Shown: positions 1-10,439 of the stretch, piece by piece | Position numbering within the stretch: position 1 is the stretch's first letter | Layout: each line of letters begins with the position of its first letter | From: Agrocybe praecox | Lineage: Eukaryota; Basidiomycota; Agaricomycetes; Agaricales; Agrocybaceae | Assembly: GCA_964017145.1 (NCBI GenBank) | Contig: OZ024848.1 | Location: 1,872,501 to 1,936,500 of the forward strand | Reading direction: 5' to 3' | DNA: 64,000 nt | Made by a program: the position numbers and the translations under genes | The notes under the pieces: model-generated | What the model saw: the letters and a program-made list of their open reading frames with translations, nothing else | The model's database searches: none | Told to the model about the DNA's origin: nothing

Positions 1-228
1 TCCTGCTTCCTATCCGTGCTGAGCGCTGAGCGCTGATTCCTGGCAGGACGCAAATAAAATTATCACTAAGTCATGACGGTAAGCCGAATCAACACTTACG
101 CTGCCGCAATACCTCCGTCTTCTTGTGATGCTTTATCTTGATAAGAACACATCGTGGAATCCACATGCAAGCCCAATGTCAATGAAAGTTCAGCGCTCAG
201 CCTGGACCTTGGTTTGACCACGCTTGCG

Positions 229-3200
229 ATGCCCTCATTGACGCCCAAATGGTTGAAGAAAACATTCAAGAGAAATTCCTCTGCAACTTCGTCTGGCTCT
301 CCCAGAACAACTCATGAACTGGTGCCTACGGAGGCTCCCCAATCATCTAGTCAAGCGAAACCGGATGATCCGTCGACAGTCACACAACTATCGAACATTC
401 CCCAACCGTCGACTCAAGTCAAATTCAATGATACACTTAACGCTTCACAGCTATCGAATATCCCCCCATCGTCGATTCAACCGGAACCAGATGATCCATT
501 GAACGCCCCACAGCTATTGGACATCCCCCAATCATCGACGGAGGCGAAACTGGATGGTCCATCAAATGTTGTCCAACAATCGATTGAAGCAACAACTCCT
601 GTTCCTGGGGAATCGGCTCAAGAGGCCATTAAATCTAGAACAGTGGAAAACTTAGGGATTGCAGGAAGATTCGCAAAATCAATCATACCCGAATTGGCGG
701 GATGCCTTGATACGAACCCAGTCGCGGTGGCTTTCAATATACTCAAAGTTATCATGGATGTTAGAAAAGTAAGTGGGGCCCGAACTTCAGGGAGTCGCTT
801 GGGTGAAGAATGCTTATATTTCGTCCTAGGAAATCGAAGGAAGCCAGGATGAACTGCACAAAGCTCTTGAAGACACACTGAAGCTTCTCAGCATGGTACT
901 TGCAACAAGAAGCAATGACTTCAATTCAGAGAGTGTTGTTGATCAGAGGATCGAACAATATAAAAGGTGGGCTATATTCCAAAGTTGCTAGTGGCATCCT
1001 CTCATCGTCTTGTAGGGAAATCAACGAACAATTGACAGCAATCAGTACTCTTAACAAAAACCTTGATTCGAATGTATTCCGCCAACTTGATTATGATCAC
1101 TACAAGGAACAGCTGAAGGATATTACGCGGAAAATTGAAGGGGCAACAAAGATGTTCAATGTAGAGAAATATATTTTCACTGAAACTAGCATTTACTCAA
1201 CGTTACATAGACTGGTATGGCGATTGCTACGGGGCAATCAGTGAATAAGGTGAAGGATCGCCAATGGGTAAGCATTGGTCAATATGATAAAACGTAGTAT
1301 TCATGGATCTCACAGGAAGAGAAGCTCCACAAGAACTTGCAGCCTTCCGAAATAGCCGGCCACCGATTTATTCACTCTGGGAAGGGTGTACTCAGGCGTC
1401 AGATGTGCTCCGAGGGAACGCGCGTCAATATTTTAAAGGACATATCACAATGGGCCAATTCTTCCTCGGACAGTTCTCCCGTCTTTTGGCTAAGTGGTCA
1501 TGCGGGCTCGGGGAAAACGACCATTGCATATACAATCGCAAAACTCTTCGAGAAGGGTCAGACAACCATCCTGGGCGCCACCTTCCTTTGTTCTCGACTA
1601 TACGAAGAAACACGAGATTTACAGCGGATAGTCCCCACTATCGTCTTTGGTCTTGCTCAAAATTGCAAACCATACCACGCTGCTTTACACGATGTCGACA
1701 CTTCTAATGCAGTGCGCTCTCACGAAGTGAATGAACAAATCGAGAAATTTCTCATCCAGCCCTGGAACGAACGCAAACGTCAGGATGGTTCGCCAACCTA
1801 TCTCGTCATCGTCGATGCGCTTGATGAGATCGAGGACACCGAAAAATTGACATTTCTTTACGAACTACTCGAGTCGATTAAAGCGAACGAAGTCACCGGC
1901 CTGAAGTTTCTGGTCACCAGTCGGCCAGAACCTAGAATCAACGCACTGTGCAACACTTTTCCGCCAGGCGTGGTTTGCCGACTCGAAAATGTTTCATTAG
2001 AAGATGCGAAGCTTGATGTTAGGAGATACCTGGATAATGAACTGAACGACATATTTCAACCAACGCAAATCGACGAGCTGAACGAACAGGCTGCTGGCCT
2101 ATTTATTTATGCAGCCACAGTGGTGAAGATTCTGACGGGACGTATGCTTGCCCGCAAGGAACAGCTCAGGCGGCTTGAATCTTTCCTCTCCCTCTCCAAG
2201 CCTTCAAATTCGTCAGGCTTTGACCCGATTGATCAACTATACCAGCAGATTATGCGGAACGCATTTTCGGACGTAGAAGACGATCCCGATTCCTTCTCCG
2301 ATCGTCTTCGTATCCTCCACACATTTCTATGCTCAGCCGAGCGAATTTCCCCTGCTGTTGCTGCCGATCTGGTGGGCACTGACACAGATGTTTCAAATAT
2401 TGTCCTTGACAATCTCCACGCCGTTCTCTATATTCACGATGGTGGAGTTCATTGGTACCATGCTTCCTTTCCCGACTTCATTTTCAGTCATACACGCTCA
2501 AACTTTCGTGTGGACGACAAGGATTTTGAGTTCTCGTGTGACCCAGCAACTCAACATGGCATTCTATCCCGTGCCTGTTTCCGCATCATGCAATCGGAGG
2601 AAATTGGATTGCGATTCAACATGGGAGATATAAAATCGTCATACTTGCTGGACTCTGAACACGCTGAAGAGTTGCGTGAGAACGTTGAGAAGAATATATC
2701 TCCTATACTCAGATATTCATGCATCCATTGGGTACATCATTTGTCCTTCTCTCCGGACGCAGACCACGAACATATCTGCGAAGTGCTGTCTGATTTCCTT
2801 CGAATTCGTGTTTTGTTCTGGATCGAGGTCATGAACCTACTTGGAAAGAGCGGCGACTGTTCCCATTTGTTGCAAAATGCAAGGCGCTGTGTATTAAAGG
2901 TACCGATGTTTCTTTTTCACGCACCCTCAGCTGACGACGATTTGTTTTTAGATGAACGACAGTGCGGCTCTTGCAAAAGATCTTCAAGAAGTCACCGATT
3001 TTGTGTCGCATTTTCTTGGCTGCCTGGCAGCCGACTCGACGCCACACTTGTACATCTCATCATTGGCAACATGGCAATCCACTTCGTCTCTATCAAAATC
3101 ATGGAAGGATGCATTTTTGGGTATTCCTACGTATACAAATACGAAAGGGATCATGAACTTACCTTTAATGACGAAGCGAATTGGATTCATCTTCTCTGTC

Positions 3201-5291
3201 GCATTCTCCATCGATGGCACACAAGCCGTGGCTGCAACGTCACGCCATATATTGGTCTTAGACGCCACTACCGGCCGAGAGCAACACAGCGTGTCGAATG
3301 TTTGGCGGTGCAGTTATGTCAAATTTTCAAGGAATGGTACGAGACTGGTGGCTTGGTCCTCCTACGTGACAATGGCTTATATATGGGATACATCTACTTA
3401 CCAACTACTAAAAAAATTTGATGCTGACTACGCAACAATCTCAATTGAAGGAACACAAATTCTGGCCGTCAAAAAATTCATGGTTCCATACTGTGAAGTG
3501 GAGGTGCTGGACGTTTCAACAGGCACCATACTGAGCACGGTGACGATGCCCTTGGAATACAGGATCGGGTCATCTGTTTCCTTTTCAAGCGTTGCGAAGA
3601 GGCTTTTAATGATGTCTTCCGATTCTGTTCAAATATGGGATATATCGATAGGTTGCGCAATGGAAGCACCTACACTTGAACTTAAAGACCATACTTCTTC
3701 TATTTCTTCGACTGCATTTTCGCCTGATGCAAAACATGTTGTGACATCCTCGGAAGATGGTACTGTACGGGTGTGGGACGCATCGACTGGCAATTCATTG
3801 ATGGTATTGCGACATAAAAAGTCGGTCGTGGCATTCGACTTCTCATCTGATGGCACACATATCGTGTCTTTCTCACAGGAAGGACTTCTGCACGTGTGGG
3901 ACACGACAACAGGCGCAGAATTAAAGGTCTTTACCCCTGTAGGTGCTGTCAAGTCGGTTGCGTTTTCACCAGATGGTACACGTATAGTCTCAGGGTCAGA
4001 CAGTGGCATCCAGGTTTGGTCTTGGGACAGGTCGGCACAAATTGATCACACCCCGGATATCAAGCCATCTATCGCTCCACAATCAGAGGTCATAGATGTC
4101 ACAATGACGGACGACTCCAAGAAAATCATGTCTGCCACCAAAGGCAAAATTCAGATCTGGGATGCAGTAACAGGGACCGAGCTAAAAGCAATATCGAGTC
4201 CTGCCATGATAATCTCCGCCAACATCTCTAGAAATGGTGAATACATTGTTTCTCGCCTACAAGATGAATCTGTAGTGGTGTGGGATGCAACAACTGGCGA
4301 TAAAATAATCCATTTGAATAGTCCGGTGCGGGCCAAGACCGATCGATCCTATCCTCCACTTGTATCCGTTGAGGCGACCTCACTTGTTGTTGATTTGTCG
4401 AGAAGTGGGAAAAGGATTGCCATTAGTAGGACGGAACTTCGGACGGTGGAAATATGGAATATACAAACGGGTAAAGAAAGAGAGATTGTCATCGATAATC
4501 CTCTATTCTTTCTCTCGTTTTCAACTGAAGAACAATACATCGTGTGTGGCTCGGTACATGGACCGAGTGACAATGTCTGCATCACCATCTATAATGCTTT
4601 GACAGGTATAACAACCAACTATTATCGCTTATTTTGTCTAAGAGACTACTTGACAGGTGATATAAGCCAGGAGATTTACAGTCAGATAACCTGCGACACA
4701 CCTGGGCCTTTATTTTCAATCAACGGGAAAGAAGTTATAGTTTATTCGCAACTCCCAACACAAGTCACGGATACCTTGTTCGAAATATGGGATATATCAT
4801 CTGGTCAACTCCTGAATACAGTCAAAGCATCATCGTATACGCATAGAACCTACATAATGGGTTCCTTGGATGGACTGGTCAATCTCTCAAACGATGGAAG
4901 GATGCTTGTCGCGGGTTCCAGTAATGGATTGATACGAATTTTGGATGTTCTCAAAGAAGGCAAGATAACTGTAATTGGCTATTCAGAAGATATCACTGCA
5001 GTCACCTTCTCCAGCGACAATAAACGAGTAGTCTCTGGATCCCGGGATGGATCTGTGCGTGTTTGGGACTTGGATAAGTACACAGAGGAGAGTTGGGTAC
5101 TACAAAAGAGCAATTGGATCACCCCTTCCCAGAAACAAAAGCACAGGCTTATGTGGGTTTCTGAATTATTGCGAGTCATCCAACCACTCAACACTTTGAT
5201 CATATCGCCTTGGGAGCATGGTTCTGTTGACTTCAAAGGGGCTATGATTGGCGAAGACTGGGAGAAATGTTACACTCCTCTTAATACGTAG
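229..5291 (+). CDS. NACHT-WD40 NLR-like (STAND) protein, paralog A
   Basis: Predicted intracellular signal-transducing NTPase with a WD40 sensor, the fungal counterpart of NLR immune or self/non-self receptors; the ligand is unknown. Seven exons join in frame: 229-768, 830-966, 1016-1160, 1211-1267, 1316-2899, 2952-4605 and 4657-5291, giving 1583 aa. Residues 1-130 are Pro/Ser-rich and probably disordered. About 130-290 is helical. NACHT follows with Walker A GHAGSGKTT (354-362) and Walker B YLVIVDALDE (455-464). From about 880 there are roughly 14 WD-like blades (VRVWDASTG, LHVWDTTTG, VEIWNIQTG), enough for two seven-bladed propellers. The start at 229 (MPSLTPKWLKK) was chosen because paralogs B and C conserve it; an in-frame GTG at 154 gives a longer option. 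The last intron is 51 bases, in frame and without a stop, so its retention would only insert 17 residues. Domain identity is firm; the immune role is inferred from the family. Confidence 0.9.
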
Positions 5292-6321
5292 CGTTTTCAA
5301 TGTGTTTCCTTCGAGTTGCTAGGAACAGACTACGTGGAAAAATATATTCCGACTTGACGGTCGAACGCACGCTCATGCTACAGTAGCCGTGATATCCATA
5401 ATCCACCAGTGATTTCAATCGTCATCGAATAAATCTTGGGCGACCTAGGGGGGCTATATTCTAATATTGACAATGTCCCTTCCGGAGTCACAGAAAATCT
5501 TGCTGCACCTACAGTAGTATGATTCTCGTTTATAGTACATGAGAGAACCTGAAGTAATCAAGGTTAGGAAGCAAAAAACAGGTGAAAGCTCAAGATGTGC
5601 GAAGATGCGGATGCACAGAAACGGAAGGAACGAGGATGAACGACATTCGGATTCCACCCTTCACACTACCTCCGCTATGAATACCCATACATACATATAC
5701 ATAAGACCTAATTGTTTGCCCATGAACGACACGAGTAACCCTTTGCTACTGCTCTCTGGAAGACGTAGATGCTCCTCAAAACCGTAGCGTATACTAGAAT
5801 ATTTCTTGGTCAATGCAGCACACGCGCGGACTCCGGAAACGATAGAAATAAGGAGGTATGCATTTGAAAAGCCACAAGAGAATTACTCTGTCGCCTCACT
5901 AATTAAAAACAACAACATAAGAGACACACACAGGACATTCTCCACCCTATATCTGATACGGATATATCATATACAATACAGTTTCGTTTATCGTTCACTT
6001 GTTTGTTGCTTTTCCTTCCTTCCTTCCTTCCTACAAGGCGACTCGTTAGTTTTTACAGGTTACTAGGGGCAGGCGAATCAGGTTTTGTCAAACGCGTCGA
6101 GTATTTAGTCGATTAGTTCCTGGATAAACAAATGGCGATAGGTCAGTCGATTTGTCCGTGCCGTGCCGAGTAAATCCCTCTGCTGGTTGGAGCATTGGCG
6201 AAAAGGAAGGATAGGACGGGGAAAAAAGAAAAGAGAATCGCAACGAGTGACCAAAGAAGATATAAAGCCAAAGGTACAAAAAAGGGAGAAATTAGAGAGG
6301 AAAGAAAGCAGGAAAGGGGCT
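5292..6321. repeat. shared 3' flank of the NLR block, copy A
   Basis: No gene is seen. The stretch aligns by eye with 36476-37396 and 58606-59630, downstream of paralogs B and C. Landmarks are shared: TTTTCAATGTGTTTCC just after the stop, an AATAAATCTTGGGCG segment near 5430 that could serve as a polyadenylation signal, and the CTGCTGGTTGGAGCATTGG segment near 6180. Copy A carries a CCTT microsatellite near 6015-6032. It marks the duplicated unit as extending well beyond the NLR gene. Confidence 0.75.
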
Positions 6322-6369
6322 TCATAATTTAGCAGTTGCGCTTGCTGCGAGCTTCTGTTGCAGCTTGGC
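6322..6369 (-). pseudogene. NADP-isocitrate dehydrogenase, last-exon remnant (copy A)
   Basis: A 16-codon exon preceded on the minus strand by a CTAG acceptor reads AKLQQKLAASATAKL and stop. It matches the last exons at 37397-37444 and 59631-59678. In the third block this exon ends an isocitrate dehydrogenase pseudogene, which identifies it. In block A the rest of the gene is absent and an F-box/LRR remnant on the other strand follows directly. The last three residues, AKL, fit a peroxisomal targeting signal type 1; the other copies end TKL and TTL. Too short to function alone. Confidence 0.6.
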
Positions 6370-6399
6370 CTAGAGGAGAGGGAATTGTCAGCATTAAGA

Positions 6400-7531
6400 T
6401 TTCCAAATCCAGCATTCTGGCGGGTCAGCGCACTTTACACAGTCGTTTTCCCTTCCCGCGAGTGCGCTGCCGAATCTGCAGGGCTTCGGTGGTCCATTGA
6501 AGTATCTGAGGACCCTGCTGTTCCCGCAGCATCTTAGGGAGTTGACGTTGACGAGCCTGTACCACATGGCGAGCGCGTTCCCTCCAACATACGCACCCCT
6601 GCAGGAGCTCAGATAGCTAGAGAGCCTGATCATCTGGATAGATCTCTCGTTTGGACGCGGGAGCTTGGGGGTTGGAGGAGACACCAGTGCTGCTGCAGAC
6701 ATCGACATCGGCGGTGGTAGTTCTGCTGCTAATCCCACTGGACGCGCAGATGGGTATGGCGATGTGCATATCCTGGAAAATCTTGTGCTTTGCAGGCCCG
6801 GGCTGAAGCACCTCGAGGTTTCCTGCTTTACCAGGCCGACATTCGCTATCATGAGTGGTTTAAAAATAATTTCATATATATTTTTATTGACGTCATTTTA
6901 TATCCCTACACAGCGAGATTATTCCACCGTTATAAAGGCTGCCGGACCTTCCTTATGTTCGTTTCAGTTGACGAAGGTGTACAAGTCCAATGAGGAGGAT
7001 ATGACGAGGACTACTGAGAGGCTAGCTCGCGCGAATCCGGGGCTGAGGAAGTTCACGTTGAAGTCGACCCATGATAGTTGGCTGTCGCCAGGTGCAGGGA
7101 GGGTTAAGTGTTAGATGCGCCCAGTCCCGCATACTCGAGTGGCGAGGAAGATGGAGCATCATTTCCAACGACGAATTCAACCCTCCTCGTGAACGAGTGG
7201 GGACAGAAGCACATCACTGGCAAAGAATACGCGAGACATTTGGTTCATCTAGTGCAACCTCAGAAATCGGATGGAAGGCGGGAGGAGGTGGAGGAGGTGC
7301 TAGTGGGAGTGCGACCACGGCTGGAACGAGCACGCCAAGCTCAATCAGGTCGAACTCGACGAGTCTGGGCTCGTTTAGGAGGTCGAGGTCGAGGTCGACG
7401 CGGACGAGAGGACCGGGAGAGAGAAAGACAAGAAGAGGAGGGCGAGTTATTCGTCGGATTTGCCTGTTCAAGATGATGGAGAAGATCGTTTCTGGTCACT
7501 TGGATGGCCGGGCTGTCGATTCGCAACATAG
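6400..7531 (+). pseudogene. F-box/LRR-type protein remnant with Ser-rich C-terminus (block A)
   Basis: The plus strand carries pieces of one leucine-rich F-box-family protein, a group greatly expanded in Agaricomycetes and usually substrate adaptors of SCF ubiquitin ligases. Pieces in order are LRELTLTSLYHMAS (about 6530), LVLCRPGLKHLEVSCF (about 6782), NPGLRKFTLKS with DSWLSPGAGRV (about 7035-7105), NEWGQKHITGKEYARHLVH (about 7195), and a Gly/Ser-rich tail with GTSTPSSIRSNS and an Arg-rich stretch ending at a stop near 7531. An in-frame TAG near 6618 and several frame changes, only some explainable by introns, argue for a pseudogene. The F-box itself is missing. Its tail is repeated near 42.0-42.36 kb and 61.06-61.4 kb. 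The assignment rests on recall of family patterns, so the exact subfamily is uncertain. Confidence 0.55.
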
Positions 7532-7708
7532 GTCTTCGATGACCACCATCTCCTGCTGCCTTTGGTATGGTCTCTGAGTCTTTCGCGTGGGTTTTCGCGT
7601 GGGTTTTTCGTCATCGTCGTTCACTGGCACCTGCTGTCGCGTTCATGACTCTGACTCTAACTTGTTTTCTTTGTTCACGCTCCCATCTGTCGGCTGTCGT
7701 ATGCATGG

Positions 7709-8403
7709 CTATTCATTGATCGTCCCTCCGCCTCTTGTCTCCCTCCCTTGTTTACTTTCATCAATGACTACCCTCTCTCTCCATTCCGCGACGTACTCTT
7801 TGCCTTCTTTCTTCTTTCTTCTGTCCTTGTCGTGTTCTCCCTTTAATATGGGTCTTCGTCTACTACTCGTTGAGCTTGAGGGTGACCCTGATCCCCCACC
7901 ACCACCCAGCGTCCCAACATCCCCCCTCCGCCTCCTAGCCGCATCATCCGCATCCGCAAGCAACCTCTTCTCCATATCCCTCACCCCAATAAACACCAGC
8001 CCGGGATGCGTAGGCGGCAGCACATACGTCGCGATCCAATCTGGGGACTGCCAGATGAGTTCTTCCAGGTTCGGACACCATGCCTTGGTTGGTCGTTCCT
8101 GAGGGACTTTGTGCTCTTGTGATGAGGAGCGTTATGATAATCAAGAGTAGCTGGGAGAGGAGGGGCTGGCCAAGCAGTAAACCAAGCCTCCTCAATATCC
8201 CCACTCGGATACCCAAGTTCAAGCCACACGATCTTCTCCCGATGCACCTCGAAGAACCTCCTGAACACTTTATCGGAGTACCCAAAGTCGGCAGAGAGCA
8301 CAGAGAAGTGCATCAGCTGGGGCATGTCCCAAGTGGAGAGCACGGTGAACATCGCGTTGCCCAGGGTCACTTTCAGCGAACGCAGAGCGGGTAGAAGGGT
8401 CAC
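7709..8403 (-). pseudogene. F-box/LRR-family C-terminal remnant (minus strand)
   Basis: Two minus-strand frames carry consecutive parts of a basidiomycete F-box-family protein. The first (8403 to about 8130) reads LPALRSLKVTLGNAMF, WDMPQLMHFSVLSADFGYS and REKIVWLELGYPSGDIEEAW. The second (about 8095 to 7930) reads CPNLEELIWQSPDW, LPPTHPGLVFIG and RDMEKRLLADADDA, then an Arg- and Ser-rich tail. No clear intron joins them cleanly, so a frameshift or deletion is likely. No N-terminal F-box is visible upstream. Opposite strand to the F-box/LRR remnant just before it, so these are two different genes or an inversion. Function as an SCF adaptor would be family knowledge only. Confidence 0.55.
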
Positions 8404-10439
8404 CGTATATGTGAAGCCGTCGATGGATTAGGAAAGCGTTCTATGAAGATATCTTGCGACCAAGGCTGGCGGGTCTCGCAGGGTCACAGTTGGAGTGTTT
8501 GGAGTTTTCGTTGAGTGGGTTGGGAGTACATTGGTTTGGCGCGGGAGGTGCTGGGGGAAGGGGGATTGGTGGGAGGGCTGCGAGGAGATACTGCCTTTGC
8601 CAAGTTTGTGTTCGAGTCCGATGAGAGTGGACAGTGGGATGAATGCAAGTCCGTTGACGCATTTGTCTGCCGATCTTGTTGGGTCTTCTTTAGCTTCGTC
8701 ATCGTCGTCGTCGGCAACAGCATCACTCGCCTCACCCTCCCCGAGTTTCTTCAGCGGGAGAGCAGGGTATGGAAGAGCGCATTGGCGGTGAGCAGGCCGT
8801 CGTGGTTGATCCGAGTAGGGTACATGGCAAAGTTATTGACGCGTTATTTGGCCACAGCACCCGTGCCGAGCTGGCATCAATTTATCATTTTTTGTCCTCA
8901 CTGCGCGCGTCTCTGAAGATCTCACTAGCACTTCTCACCTCCCGCTTTTGATGCCATCTCTTGTATCTGGGTCCAGTAAAATCTCGAGGCTAAAATCAAC
9001 CTCTGAGTGCAGTGCTTGCGCCGACTCCGTTCTCTGTTGAAGCTCAACTGAATGTTTTCGTATGGGTACACCTGGATTGGATTGAATACACAGTGTAGTA
9101 TTTTAATTGGTGCGTGTATGCGATAATCTTTCTTTTCCCCGAATTCTAAATTTGAGAAACCGAGCTCGCTCATAGGTCCCACGTTGAAACTCTACGAACA
9201 ATGTCGTTTTAATTGGGTCTTTGAGTAGGTTTACCTCGAGCCAACCTGCATGAGAATGTCCTCGACGTTTTCGAGTCTTTATTTGGAATTCCCGCGAGTA
9301 GGGCGGTCATTCTCCCAATATTAGAATCGATAGTCCAAGCTCCCGCAAGCCGTGAATTATCGTCATATACATCTTTCTCGCTGACATTTTGATTTTTTGA
9401 GTTCCCATAAACCCGGTGGAGCCGCCATCTTCAAGTTAATATATAGAGTTCCCGCTGGCTGCGTGCTCGTGTACCAGCCTCATCTTTTTGGAGTCGATAT
9501 ATGGACTTCCTGCGAACCAAGCAGGTATCTGAGTTCCCCTGGCTTAAAGTAAGTTTTCCTGCTCTACTCTCAGTCAATGTTGCCCTAATGACATATCTAC
9601 AAGTATAATGTAGTTCATCACTTGCGACAAATGTATATTCTGTGTTCCTATGACCGTCATCACCTCCCTTCAGATGTGGTGTGCCGTGGCAGGCATTTTG
9701 AGTCGATATTTGGGTTCCCACTATTCTCGAGAAAGGTGTGCTATACTATCAGGAGTAAGTCCCTGTTCTTCTCTTGCTCGTTTAGCGCCAGGTTGACACC
9801 TATGACGTACTCCTATTTTTGGCATGATCAACGTGAAATCCACGATTCCGTTCTTTTCTCTCAGAACACCTAACCATATATTACGGTTACATCGAGCTCT
9901 TGTAGAGAAACCTGGCTGCCAACGACTCCTTTTCCACGAACGACCAGTCTCCATCGATCATCAATATCCCCGATAAGTCATCTCCCTCTTGCACAGTCCT
10001 CCTGCCCTTCGGGGTGGGAGAGACTATGTCAGTATACACTCAACCCACCAAAATAGTAGTGCTCCCTCAACTTTAACGCGTTAACCCTTTTATGGTACTC
10101 TTTTTTCCATGTATAGTCAGTAATTTCAATTTGATCACACGAAATCACGAGAAGATGTGTCTATCCGTTATAAATAAAACGTGAGCTGTTCAGAAAATAA
10201 CTTACATGTTTTCTGACGTTATAAGTTGCACCCGACAAAGCAACACCGAATTTCTCAGCGTTAAATTCTTCGTCGAGTAACAGTTAACGCACAATATGAC
10301 GTCGGACTCGTGAGAGGCTATTCTCCTTCGCCACGATGTCCACCAATATTTTGGCCTTTTCGGATGTGTTTGAAGACGAGAGACTGGGAATCAATTCGAA
10401 ATTTGGTAAGTGTGAATTCTCCTGAGTTTACTGAGATTA
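8404..10439. other. no intact gene; one leucine-rich scrap and repeated short phrases
   Basis: No convincing gene. Near 8455-8540 the plus strand encodes a short Leu-rich scrap (LAGSQLECLEFSLSGLGVHW) of the F-box/LRR kind. Between about 9285 and 9720 variants of GAGTTCCCGC recur at irregular spacing (about 9290, 9338, 9400, 9447, 9506, 9532, 9712), a weak pattern I cannot explain. The rest is featureless. Confidence 0.5.

Noticed and set aside
154..228. Extending NLR A upstream to the GTG at 154
   Set aside because: The non-ATG start is unlikely, and the same upstream stretch in C carries an indel that breaks the frame. The ATG at 229 is conserved in both.
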